From: Saccharina japonica
Lineage: Eukaryota > Sar > Phaeophyceae > Laminariales > Laminariaceae
DNA: 64,000 nucleotides
Direction of reading: 5' to 3'
NCBI GenBank assembly: GCA_008828725.1
Contig: MEHQ01000823.1
Span: forward strand, 180,339-244,338
Part shown: positions 11,491 to 21,480 of the stretch, piece by piece
Numbering within the stretch: the stretch's first letter is position 1
Layout: each line of letters opens with the position of its first letter
The notes under the pieces: generated by a model
Databases searched by the model: none
The model's input: only the letters and a program-made list of their open reading frames with translations
What the model was told of the DNA's origin: nothing
Made by a program: the position numbers and the translations under genes

Positions 11491-12362
11491 CGTTTAATAA
11501 CTAATTTGGAATGATGGCGTAGGGCGTAGTAGGGCGTAGGGCGTAGTAGGGCGTAGGGCATAGGGCGGCGTAGGGTGTGGTATGTATATTTCACTTGGAA
11601 TTAGTGTGGAGGAGCACCTGCTGTGGGCTGTGCCGGTTTCGCCCTGGGCCGTCTCAGCCTCGGATTTCGACGAGAGAGGGTGTGCTGGGGTGCGCCAGGA
11701 GCGAAACCGGCCCTCGGATGGCGCGGCGGCCCGCGCCCGCCCCGGGCACGACGGGCGCCCCAACCTCCCTGCGGCTGCTGTACTTTCGTATGCGGGGTGT
11801 CTATGTGTGGCTGTATATAAGGGCGGTTCAGGCTCAAAAACGAAGACATGATCGAGTATTATATTCTCGGACAGTAAACTATTTGGGGGATGGGTTCGGG
11901 TGCCCTCGAGACGACACCGATCGAGGGTTAGAACGGCCGCCGACAGGCACGGCGAGCAAAACGCGAGGCGGGCGCCGGGGGAGACAGGGTCGGAGAGGGG
12001 GGCTGGTCTCCTCCGGGCGGACTCTGCGCCGGGCTGGCGGAGGGAGCGGCATCGAGCGTTCCGGGGCGCGAGCACCCGAACTCTGTCGATTTTGTTTAAG
12101 GAGTTCACAGTTTTTACGGAAAAAATTACTGCCAGGGGCTCGGGAACATTTTGTTTTCATATTTTTTGCCAAAAATAGGTACACCTACGCACTTTGAGCC
12201 GTTTATAGGTACACTGCGTAGTTGCACACCGGAAACGGCTTACTGCTATCCTACACTACTACTACTACTATAACTACTGCTGTGTACGTACGTACTGGAC
12301 AGTTATTTTTTTTCATTTTTTCGCCATTCTTTTTATTTTTTCGGCAGACCATTGGTCCTTGA

Positions 12363-12447
12363 TTGTACCACTACTATCATACACTACTATTAATACTACT
12401 ACTACTACTACTACCTACTGCTACTACTACTACTACTACTACTATTA

Positions 12448-12481
<34 letters not shown>

Positions 12482-12554
12482 GCTACTACTACTACTATTA
12501 TACTACTACTACCACTACTACTACTGCTACTACAGTATACTACTACTACTATTA

Positions 12555-12602
<48 letters not shown>

Positions 12603-12635
12603 TACTACTACTACTACTACTACTACTGCTACCAG
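12363..12635. repeat. (CTA)n microsatellite
   Basis: About 270 bp of CTA triplets with scattered TTA, CTG and CCA variants. Confidence 0.95.
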
Positions 12636-12862
12636 TACTGCTGCTGTACGTACTACTGCTGTGCTGCTGTGTAATGATTTAGAATGACGTACGAAGGGCG
12701 TATATGGTATATATAAGGCGTAGGGTGTTGTTGTACATAGGGTGTTGTAGGCCGTAGTATGTCTTTTCAGTTGGAATTAGTGTGGAGGAACGTCTGCTGT
12801 GGGTGGTACCGAGGGAGGGTGTGCTGGGGTGCGCAAGGGGTGAAACCGGCCCTCGGGTGACT

Positions 12863-12896
12863 ACTGCTACTACAACTACTACTACTACTACTACTA

Positions 12897-12966
<70 letters not shown>

Positions 12967-12992
12967 GACTACTACTACTACTACTACTACTA

Positions 12993-13031
<39 letters not shown>

Positions 13032-13045
13032 TACTACTACTGCTA
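12863..13045. repeat. (CTA)n microsatellite
   Basis: A second long CTA run, part of the composite tandem described for 11.5-13.4 kb. Confidence 0.95.
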
Positions 13046-13370
13046 CTGCTGTACGTACTGCTGTGCTGCTGTGTAATGATTTGGAATGATGTAGGGCGTA
13101 TATAGGGCGTAGGGTGTTGTACGGCGTAAGGTGTTGTAGGCCGTAGTATGTCTTTTCACTTGGAATTAGTGTAAAGGAACGTCTGCTGTGGGCAGTGCCG
13201 GGAGCGCCCTGGGCCGTCTCGGCCCCGAGTTTCGACGAAGGAGGGTATGCTGGGGTACGCAAGGGGCGAAACCGGCCCTCGGGTGGCGCGGCGGCCCGCG
13301 CTCGTCCGCGCACGACGGGCGACCCAACCTCCCTGCGGCTGCTGTACTTTCGTTTGGGGGAGGGGGGGGG

Positions 13371-14690
13371 GGTGGCAGTTGATTGTACCACACAACATGT
13401 TACTGTTGCATACACAACCATGCACCGCTTTTGAACACTGTGTATATCATACAGCACTGTGTACCGTACTGCTGTACAAAAATAACCACTCCGTATCATC
13501 GATCGCGCGCCCGCCGCTCGGTCGTCCGCGCGCCCGCCGCCACTCGGTCGACCGCGCGCCCTCCGCCGCTGGGTCGACCGCGCGCCCAACTCCGTTCGGT
13601 CGACCGTGGCGGCCTTGCGCCGCCCTCGTCGATCGCCCGCCCCAACCCCCCTGCGGTGCTGTACTTTAGGTTCGGGGGGGGGGGGGGGTGGCAGTTGATT
13701 GTACCCACACACATGTTGATGTCCATGCACACCATGTACCGACTTTAAACACTGTGTATACCATACAGCACTGTGTACCGTACTGCTGTACACAATAACC
13801 ACTCCGTACCATTGACCGCGCGCCCGCCGCTCGGTCGTCCGCGCGCCCGCCGCCGCTCGGTCGACCGCGCGCCCGCCGTTGCTGGGTCGACCGCGCGCCC
13901 AACGCCGCTCGGTCGACCGTGGCGGCCTTGCGCTGCCCTCGTCGATCGCCTGCCCCAACCTCCCTGCGGCTGCTGTACTTTCGTTTGGGGGGAGGGGGGG
14001 TGGCAGTTGATTGTACCACACAACATGTTGTTGTTGCATACACAACTATGTACCACAATTAAACGCTTTGTATACCATACAGCACTGTGTACCGTACTGC
14101 TGTACACAATACCTACTCCGTACCATCGACCGCGCGCCCGCCGCTCGGTCGTCCGGGCGCACGCCGCCGCTCGGTCGACCGCGCGCCCGTGGCGGGGGGG
14201 GGGGTGGCAGTTGATTGTACCACACAACATGTTACTGTTCCATACACAACCATGTACCACATTTAAACGCTGTGTATACCATACAGCACTGTGTACCGTA
14301 CTGCTGTACACAATAACTACTCCGTACCATCGACCGCGCGCCCGCCGCTCGGTCGTCCGCGCGCCCGCCGCCGCTCGGTCGACCGCGCGCCCGTTGGGGG
14401 GGGGGGGGTGGCAGTTGAGTGTACCACACAACATGTTACTGTTGCATACACAACCACGTACCACATTTGAACGCTGTGTATACCATGCAGCACTGTGTAC
14501 CGTACTGCTGTACACAATAACCACTCCGTACCATTGACCTCTCGCCCGCCGCTCGGTCGTCCGCGCGCCCGCTGCCGCTCGGTCGACCGCGCGCCCAACC
14601 CCCCTCGGTCGACCGTGGCGGCCTTGCGCCGCCCTCGTCGATCGCCCGCCGCCACCGCTCGCTCGGTCGCTCGCCCGCCGTCGCCCTTGT
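13371..14690. repeat. GC-rich satellite, five units of 200-316 bp
   Basis: Five units begin GGTGGCAGTTGATTGTACC at about 13371, 13687, 13998, 14204 and 14407. Each has an AT-balanced half (ACACAACATGTTACTGTTGC, then CACTGTGTACCGTACTGCTG) and a GC-rich half built of CGGTCGACCGCGCGCCCGCC sub-repeats, usually closed by a G homopolymer. Unit length varies because the number of sub-repeats varies. A minus-strand frame of 338 codons spans it but follows the repeat period, so I do not call a protein. Confidence 0.92.
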
Positions 14691-14699
14691 TTATAGTAA

Positions 14700-15125
14700 A
14701 ACAGATACCAATCCTGAAAGAAAAGCAGTGAAATTATGAGGTGAGATTGGAAAATAATCTTGCCTCAAAACTCATTTTTTCGCGCAAGCGTGGTGCGATA
14801 CTTCGATCGCGCGCTCTACCGGTGTGTGTAGGTTTCAAAGTCGGCTGCAAAAACGCCGGCCATGTTTCGTATTTACACAACGAATTCGCTACGCACACCG
14901 TTTTATGTACCTACCATGGATGATGTGTAAGAGACAAGAGCTCAACAGCAAAGGTATAACACAGCAGTTAGCGGCACCTAAAGGATTGTATGGATCAATA
15001 TAGGCCACTCCCTGTAAAACCAACACCATCTATTACGTAATACCATACTACAGGGAGTTGGTTGCTCGTCATGTAATGTTGTCTGATGGCGCACTACGAC
15101 TCGTACGTACTGCTGTAACAACTAC
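14700..15125. other. no gene; one small inverted repeat
   Basis: At 15006-15058 ACTCCCTGTA pairs with TACAGGGAGT around a central TATTACGTAATA palindrome, possibly a very small MITE. Otherwise nothing is recognised. Confidence 0.5.
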
Positions 15126-15129
15126 AATA

Positions 15130-15325
15130 ATGGAGCAAGGACAACAAATGGAGTATTGTACAGTGAATACATCTTGGCGGGAAGTAGACATAGAAGGATG
15201 TTAGGCTTTGAGCATAGGCTTCCTTGGTTTCCGTGGTTTTCTGCGTTCGGGAATGTTAAGAGTGATCAACGTTGAAGCTCATGCCGCACATTGTCGGATG
15301 GCAAAGATAATAATAGTAATAATTG
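15130..15325 (+). mobile_element. non-LTR retroelement 3' end with TAA-type tail, copy 1
   Basis: Shares with 29990-30182 and 30484-30635 the block GCATAGGCTTCCTTGG, TTTCCGTGGTTTTCTG, GAGTGATCAACGTTGAAGCT, GCACATTGTCGGATGGCAAA, then a TAA/TAG microsatellite tail. Similar 3' ends but varying 5' ends and a simple-repeat tail are the mark of LINEs or LINE-mobilised SINEs. Only the last ~190 bp is present, and no endonuclease or RT is seen. Confidence 0.72.
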
Positions 15326-15329
15326 ATAG

Positions 15330-15689
15330 CGGGGAAATGTATTTTCGACTTTTTCCGTTTTGGTGTAAGGCATGGTTGATTGGTTGATTGGTTGATTTGT
15401 TCAAACCTTGCTCGTACATACATACTTAATTTTCGCTCGGAGTACAAGTACAACCATCTGAAATGATACGAGTAAGCGCCCCCCCCCCTCCCCGGCGGAC
15501 CGACAATTTCGAGCTCGAGAACTCCGTAGCAAAGAAGGTGTCATGACAATACTGTGATACTGCACCAAACGACAAACGGTTTGGGACAGCCCTCGACGAG
15601 ATCTGTCCGCTACAGCTGTCCAACGCCCTCCTTTTCGGCGCTGAAATTCTTCATTCATGCTTCTTGCTCTGGAAATAATATTCGAGATG
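15330..15689. other. no gene seen
   Basis: Contains a GATTGATTGGTT tandem (15372-15395) and a C9 run. No coding or RNA feature is supported. Confidence 0.5.
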
Positions 15690-16102
15690 GAGAAGTCGGT
15701 CCGGGTGAGGGGAGTTTACTCGCATTGCTACGGAATATATAAATAACATGACATTTACGCTAACTGGGGTCGGTCGTTACGAGCGGACCGTAAGACAGCT
15801 CTTCTTCGTGACAAACGGCCCAACTTTTGATTGACAGCTTCGAAATATCTTTTTAGCTTTTCACGTTATGCTGGCAGCAGCACGAATAGTCTATAGTCCG
15901 TACGTTAGTATTTTACTGTGTCAGCACGACGATGACGACACTTGTGAGCTGGGACGACAAGGCAAGGCAGAGCATCGCAACAAGAAGCCAGAAACACGGG
16001 GGGGAGGGGAATGGTCTTGCTCTGCTCTGCTGTTCTGTCTGCCTTCCTCTGTTGCTGCTGCTGCCTTCCTCTGCTGCTGCTGCTGCTGATGCATTCCTCT
16101 GC

Positions 16103-16135
<33 letters not shown>

Positions 16136-16350
16136 TGTTGCTGCTGCTGCTACTGATGCTGCTGCTCTTCTGCTGGCTCTATAAGCAACTTTCTGCGTGA
16201 CGGGCGCACGGCACCTTTTATCTGTATTATTTCCTTTTATTTGTTAGCAACAGACACAGACAACAAAACGTATGCATACTTCTTTGAATCAAATCTCGAC
16301 ATAGTATAATTTGGTCAACGCAAGACAGAGCATCACAGGAAAACAAGAAC
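15690..16350 (-). repeat. CAG-rich dispersed repeat, copy 2
   Basis: Inverse-oriented and more complete copy of the repeat at 4.69-5.15 and 6.55-6.84 kb. Its centre (16025-16170) is a CTG-rich tract, the complement of the CAG tract in copy 1, and its 3' end keeps the GTTGGGCCGTTTGTCACGAA block. No gene recognised. Confidence 0.7.
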
Positions 16351-16354
16351 ATGG

Positions 16355-16860
16355 TGGGGGCAAGGGGGGAAGTCCTACTCTGGTGCTCTGCTCTGCCTAG
16401 CCTGCTGCTTCTCGGGAGATCCTACTCTGTCTGTGGTGCTCTGCTTTGCCTGCCTGCTGCTGCTTGCTACTGCTGCTGCTGCTATAGACATACATACTTG
16501 CTGCTGTACGGTTTGTGTGATTGTGAGTGAGACTTCTGCTCTGGTGAACCACGTACCACGTATGATACCAATTGATCGGTATGAGGATTTCTTGCTACGA
16601 CTGCTGTTGTTGTGCTGTTGCATGTGCATGTGCAGACAATAAGAGTGGAACACGAGATTGATACTGATGTATGATATGTATGTGCAGTGTGCAGAGAATA
16701 ATAACAGGGATTAAATCCTAATCTTTTATAGGAACGAGTTATAAAACTGATTGCTTCTGTGTCGTTTTTTTGTGAACACAATTAATTCCCATTTATAGCA
16801 GAGGCGGTGTGACAAACAGCTTGCTACATGAATGATGTGATACCAAGATATGAATACCAG
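16355..16860. other. no gene; partial CAG-repeat echoes
   Basis: 16370-16510 repeats parts of the neighbouring CAG-rich family (CTACTCTG, GGTGCTCTGCTTTGCCTGCC, CTGCTGCTGCTG). The rest shows nothing recognisable. Confidence 0.45.
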
Positions 16861-16941
16861 GTAAAATGTACACACAAAAAGCTATATATCTACGTATTTA
16901 TACTAACAAAATGTAGTCCTATTTACTGTGGTCCTCCGTAA
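16861..16941 (-). mobile_element. Tc1/mariner-type MITE, truncated copy
   Basis: Ends with GGTCCTCCGTAA followed by TA, the same terminus as the intact 105-bp copies at 23.0-23.3 kb. The other terminus is missing. The CTA microsatellite at 16942-17032 begins immediately at the TA. Confidence 0.75.
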
Positions 16942-17032
16942 TACTACTACTATTATACTACTACTACTATTGTACTATTAATACTACTATATACTACTAC
17001 TATTATACCACTATTTCTACTACTACTACTAC
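16942..17032. repeat. (TAC)n microsatellite
   Basis: Imperfect TAC/TAT triplets starting at the MITE end. Confidence 0.85.
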
Positions 17033-17039
17033 TATGGGA

Positions 17040-17690
17040 CTCTAGTGTCTCGGGTTCGACTTGTGTCTGCAGCAAGCTTCTCTTTCTTGGCTTTGTAGCG
17101 TGTAGTACACGCCAGGTATCGGTGATGCTCGGCACGGCAAGCCAAGCAGAAGTGACATGAGGCAAGGCACAAGCTCATCTCATATCAGGAGTCACGACAG
17201 CTGTCACAAGTAATTACTTGGTGACCAGGCCGGGTAATTCCCCGCCTCAACTACCGTCAGATCTACGGAGACCTCTGACCACTTTTAGTACAAGATCCAA
17301 TATCCACGATAATGGAGGAACATCTTCTGATCATGCACGATCTTACATGACAGATATCGCCAACTGACAATGTAGCAACAACCTGAGACTCACATCGCCC
17401 CCCAATGTTTGAACGCCTCCTACTGGAAAACCCGCTAAAGGTTTCGAACATTTCAGAAGGGATACAGTTTTTCAAGCTATCTCTATTAGTCAGATGTGTT
17501 GTACTGTGGTAGTTGATGTATATGGTCCAACTGGTTCATCCTCAAATCATGCCACTCCCTGCATAGTGAAAACCACGGGCTTGTGCGAACATGATTGATT
17601 TTTATTACAGAATCATTCATACACAAAACGATGTGTCAACTACCAGTGGTGTGCATATTTCTTCTCCACCTGCATGTTAGCGTGGTATCG
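17040..17690. other. no gene seen
   Basis: The segment ATGTAGCAACAACCTGAGAC here (about 17370) is repeated at about 18082, so 17.2-18.1 kb holds a dispersed duplication. No gene is supported. Confidence 0.45.
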
Positions 17691-17694
17691 AATT

Positions 17695-17915
17695 AATATA
17701 CTCAACGAAAACGAACCTTTCATAACGATGTTATACGGAACCACGTATACTATGATGTACAAAACCATGTATAACTGACGATGGTATACAAAACCATGTA
17801 AAACGATGGTATACAAAATCATGTATAATTATCAATGGTATACAAAACCATGTATATAATGGTATACAAAACCATGTATCATTGGTATACGAAACCATTC
17901 ATATCGAACGATGAT
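17695..17915. repeat. hairpin minisatellite, ATGGTATACAAAACCATGTA units
   Basis: About seven imperfect units of 20-30 bp. Each carries ATGGT and ACCAT in inverse order, so each can fold into a small hairpin. Spacers vary in length (AACTGACG, AAAACG, ATTATCA). Confidence 0.85.
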
Positions 17916-18103
17916 ATGGTGCCTTAGACAATGTTCAGGTTACTTTCAAACACCTGCCGAGGGAGCTCCATTTCCGGCCTCGCGGTGCAGACGACAGACT
18001 GTTAGCGGTAATCGTATTGATGCTCTTGTGATTCCGTCTCTTGGTCCTGACCAGATATTACTTGATAATGATGTCATGTCCAATGTAGCAACAACCTGAG
18101 ACT

Positions 18104-18127
18104 CACACTACTACTACTACTACTACG

Positions 18128-18173
<46 letters not shown>

Positions 18174-18216
18174 TACTACTAGTGCTAGACTATTACTACT
18201 ACTACTACTACTGCTG
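18104..18216. repeat. (CTA)n microsatellite
   Basis: CTA triplets ending in CTGCTGCTGCTGTACGTACT, the same end sequence as the 12.6 and 13.0 kb CTA tracts. Confidence 0.93.
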
Positions 18217-18767
18217 CTGCTGCTGTACGTACTGTGTACTGATTTTACACTACGTTGTAGTGGGTGTGGGTGGATCGATTGGTGCGTGTGTCGATCGGTT
18301 GCGGTTGGTTGGCGCGTACGTGGGTGGGTGGGTGGTACTCCTCCTGCTCCTGTAATACCACAAATAATACCTTGCAATTGATGCTGGTGTGGCTTTCCCG
18401 TGTTGCTCCTCTTCTCACGCTCACAGGACCATAAGTTATAAGGTCGGTCTTGGATGCTTGCAAGCCAGCCCGATATCTCACTCGTCCACTCAGTCTATCA
18501 CACAAGGAGGTCTTGGCTAGATGGCAGTTCGCCGCTGCTCTTTGGCTAGCGCTCCTTCCCTATCTGCTATTGCCTCTGCTTCTGGATGCTGATGTCGGTG
18601 GTTTCTCGCTGGTCTTGTACTGCTCCTCTAGACTCGCCTTTGCAGTATGGCTTGGTGTGCGCTTCTGGAGTGCATTTCAGAGAATAGCGTTATCCGCGTG
18701 CTCAATGCTTGGCTTCGTGGTGTGCGCAGAACGTCGCGAAGGGCGATAGATCCATGGCGCGTAAAAG

Positions 18768-19079
18768 CTAGACGCTCGCTGGCTCTCGTTCTGTACCCGG
18801 CATCAAAGTAGGTCGACCCTTATCAGTCTCTCTTCTATGCTCCTCCTGCTCTGCTTTATTACCGTGTCTCTCGATAGCTTGTTGCTGTTCTTTCCTTGTG
18901 AGTACGTGAAAATATGATAAAAAGTCCATACGACCACACCTCTGTTCCTTCTGCTGTTTCTCCTCCTGCCGTTTTGCGGCCGCTTCCGCTGCCGCTGCGG
19001 ACTGCGCTGCTGCTGCTGCTGCTGTCTGTTTGCTTGCCGCTGCTGCTGCTGCCTGTGCTGCTGCTGCCGCGTGCTCGTA
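18768..19079 (-). CDS. unassigned Ala/Gln-rich, charged coiled-coil-like open frame
   Basis: The minus frame from 19079 to a stop at 18768 (103 codons) reads through Ala-rich runs and then a charged stretch (EAAAKRQEEKQQKEQ, RKEQQQAIERHGNKAEQEEH) typical of a coiled coil. It opens just after TAG, which could be a splice acceptor; there is no ATG at its start. CAG-triplet expansion alone can give such frames, and all three phases are open over the repeat, so this may not be a gene. The charged part extends beyond the repeat, which is why I list it. Confidence 0.25.
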   Translation of the reverse strand, partial: YEHAAAAAQAAAAAASKQTAAAAAAQSAAAAEAAAKRQEEKQQKEQRCGRMDFLSYFHVLTRKEQQQAIERHGNKAEQEEHRRETDKGRPTLMPGTEREPASV

Positions 19080-19235
19080 CTACGCTTTCCTGTAGTTGCA
19101 TGCCACTCGTCAGGAGGTCCACTCCCCCAGTCGAACGTCCTGCCCAAGCTCCTCGCCGACTATCTTCAAAAGCCCCCCATGGTTTGCAAACGTGCCCGAG
19201 CTCCCGTGCACCATAAGTTCTTATTCCGCGCTAGC

Positions 19236-19604
19236 GTAAGGGGACAACTCGTGCACCGGGTGCTTGGCACAGCTTTCTCACGAGGAGCGGTCGGGTCGGT
19301 GTCGGAGTGCCATGAGGCAAGAAGAGAGAAGAAGAAGAAATATAGTATTATTATTGTAATTAAATATAGTACTATTCTAACGCTGCTGGAGCAAGGGGCC
19401 TCTATCCCCAAGCTCTACGGGACCCCTTGAAAAAGGATCAAATCACAATTTGTCCAACTCTCCTCGGGGAAAACGTAATCGTACCAATCAACTCCGTCAG
19501 ATGAATTGCAGAGGCATCAACCCAGATACTGTACTAATACGGCAATGTGCACGTTCATACATTTCAGGAATATCACATCACCTTTGATACGAGTAAATCC
19601 AACA
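19236..19604 (-). mobile_element. LTR-like interspersed repeat, copy A
   Basis: About 369 bp, read on the minus strand from TGTTGGATTTACTCGTATCA to GAGTTGTCCCCTTAC. It aligns along its length with 29380-29744 and, in broken form, with 32.87-33.76 kb. TG-type start, length and a mid-element AT-rich box suggest a solo LTR, but no 5-bp target duplication is visible, so the class stays open. Confidence 0.6.
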
Positions 19605-19679
19605 TACCATTAAACATACACGCATACGTACAGCAGTACTCGTAGCTCTCTCGTCTTTCTCTCTCGGCAGATTTCTTTT

Positions 19680-20085
19680 ATGGATGGCAGTTATCGACAA
19701 AGCCTGGTTGGCATGTGGTCTCGGGGCTTTCCAGCTTTTCCCCAGATCCTAGCGCACCACCTCGCTTAGTGGCCTTCACAATGGCGGCGCCGGCCACGTA
19801 ATCGACCCCCCCATGGGTCAGAGGTCAGAAAACACGTACCTGAGAAAACACGCGAAGACATAAGCCCTGTCGTCAGGCTACGCACCTAAACGTCCACAGG
19901 GCACGATTCTTACGAGATCTCGTTGTAGGTCTCGACGTCAAGGCCCCGCGCGGACGCTACGGCGCCGAGCGGGCGGATCCGCGACGCCGGCCGTTGCAGG
20001 CGGAACGGGGGCACGCCTCAGCGAAGAAACCGCGCAGAGACGGTCAGAGGCGGGAGACATCCGCAGTCCAAAGGATGGCCATATG
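19680..20085 (+). repeat. dispersed GC-rich repeat, copy 2
   Basis: Second copy of the repeat at 11.11-11.49 kb, same orientation, with several small indels between the two copies. Confidence 0.7.
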
Positions 20086-21405
20086 TGATACCGTAACTAA
20101 GGTAGATATATTTATATAGTAAACTTAGATAGATTTAACGACCGTGCCGCAGGCAATCCAGAGGGAGGCCAGTTCAGTATTTTCTGAAGTGCCCATATGA
20201 TTTGTGTACCGAATCGTAAAATGCGCAACTAAGGCTCATAAAGCCTAAGTATGCACTATGTTTGGCGTATGGCCAAAACAAAAAAATGACATATTATATA
20301 TTATATATTGCCTGATAAAACGCGAGCAGCATAACGATGTGTAATAAAAACAATTTGGCAACGAATGTGAAATCAAACCCGCTTTTCATTAGGTATCAAC
20401 ACAACGCCATCACCACTAAGGATTTCGGAAGAATTCATATCCAATTTGAAGTGACGAAAAACAAATTCAGTTCTGTTTGCGAAATAAAATTCAAAATTGG
20501 TATTTTTCTTCTGTTTCAAGTTGTTCTTCCTCCTATCTTCGATAATACGGGGGCTTAGACGCCGAAATTTCGCCATGTTTCGCCGTCACTTTACACGTAA
20601 AACCGGCGAAGAACAACAAAGGTGCCCTCAAACATGTTTAACTTTCCTGAAAACTCCGCCAAAAATACCCACGATGTGCATTTATATTGCTAAGTCTGAG
20701 GTGAAAACCCTATTGCACGCCCCAACACTCGTGTTCTACCTTGAGCTGCGCTGCACGCAAAAAGCCTCCCGTTGCATGTTTGTGTGCAAGAACCGTTGTC
20801 CGACCCAAAACTTTGCGCAAGGTAAAAATCAGTTCATCATCAAATTAACCATTATTAAGAGTAGGCGTGATTCGGAAAATATTGGAAAATAGATACCAAG
20901 TATGTCCCCTTTTGAACGTACAGCAGTTTCGCACAGCTCTAAATATATCTAAGTTGTCAATATGCCTGATTTTGCGCGCAAACCATGGTCTCGTGGGAAA
21001 ACCCGCATGAGGTGTTCAAAATTCTTCAGATATGCAATATAATAGAATGCGAGCAGATAGGTAAAAATCGAATGGGGATGGGTCGATATTCACTCCCCCC
21101 CCCCCACCCGCCCCCCCAAGCAAACATCCCTTCGACTTTTTCCCAGTAAGGAAGCGTGGCATAATTCCCAACCCCCTTACGAACGCAGTAACAGCTTTGT
21201 TTTTTTCTTTGCTTTTATGTGTATTTTTGTGGCCTCCTGGCCTCCCCAAACCCGGGCCCATTTGGCTGGCAACCACATCTTCGCTATATCCCAGGGGGTA
21301 CACCGAGCGGGAGAATATATCTTCTGCATTGAGCCGTTGGGCGCCTTGAACAAAGAAAAAAACATAGAATAAAACGAAAGATAAGAATGAACACAATGTG
21401 GCTAT
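20086..21405. other. no supported gene
   Basis: AT-rich, with a TATATTATATAT stretch at 20288-20310. A + frame at 20497-20892 contains MFRRHFTRKTGEEQQR and several Cys, but its composition drifts and no family or splice context supports it. A C14-type run lies at 21096-21110. Confidence 0.45.
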
Positions 21406-21480
21406 GCCGTGGGTCGAATTCACGACCTCGGATTCACAGACAGGTGATCGCATGAATCCTGAGCCACCACAGCTGAACCT
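21406..21480 (-). repeat. possible tRNA-like unit
   Basis: Minus strand: GCTGTGG can pair with CCACGGC as a 7-bp acceptor-like stem, and TGGTGGCTCAGG resembles an A-box. The B-box position lacks TTCGA in register, and the anticodon loop would be far too long. If real, it is a decayed SINE head rather than a tRNA. Confidence 0.22.

Larger units (their letters stand above)
11510..13370. repeat. composite tandem: three copies of a GGCGTAGGG / CTA unit
   Basis: Three diverged copies, at about 11510-11800, 12660-12860 and 13070-13370, share the order TAATGATTTGGAATGATG, repeated GGGCGTA, CACTTGGAATTAGTGT, TCTGCTGTGGG, then GAAACCGGCCCTCGG. Copies 2 and 3 are preceded by CTA microsatellites plus GTACGTACTGCTGTGCTGCT, so the microsatellite belongs to the repeating unit. 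The middle copy is shorter. Long frames on both strands come from repeat structure, not genes. Confidence 0.8.

Noticed and set aside
11494-12197. Long open frames on both strands of the GC-rich repeat
   Set aside because: High GC lowers stop frequency, several phases are open, the product is Arg/Pro-rich and there is no domain.
12359-12682. poly-Leu / poly-Thr / poly-Tyr open frames
   Set aside because: Direct translation of the CTA microsatellite in each phase, with no unique coding flank.
13029-14045. 338-codon minus open frame
   Set aside because: It follows the period of the GC-rich satellite and CTA tract; several other frames are open over the same repeat.
17911-18099. + frame with LVIPSLGPDQILLDNDVM, faintly like a retroelement protease segment
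   Set aside because: No catalytic D-T/S-G motif and no neighbouring retroelement domain; similarity is too weak to name.
11112-20085. LTR pair enclosing 11.1-20.1 kb
   Set aside because: The two repeats are in the same orientation but no retroelement genes, primer site or target duplication lie between or around them.
20497-20892. 131-codon frame with Cys and Arg
   Set aside because: No recognisable family or splice signals; composition changes along the frame.
21406-21480. tRNA gene
   Set aside because: A 7-bp acceptor-like stem exists but the T-arm and anticodon arm do not fit a tRNA; kept only as a doubtful tRNA-like unit.
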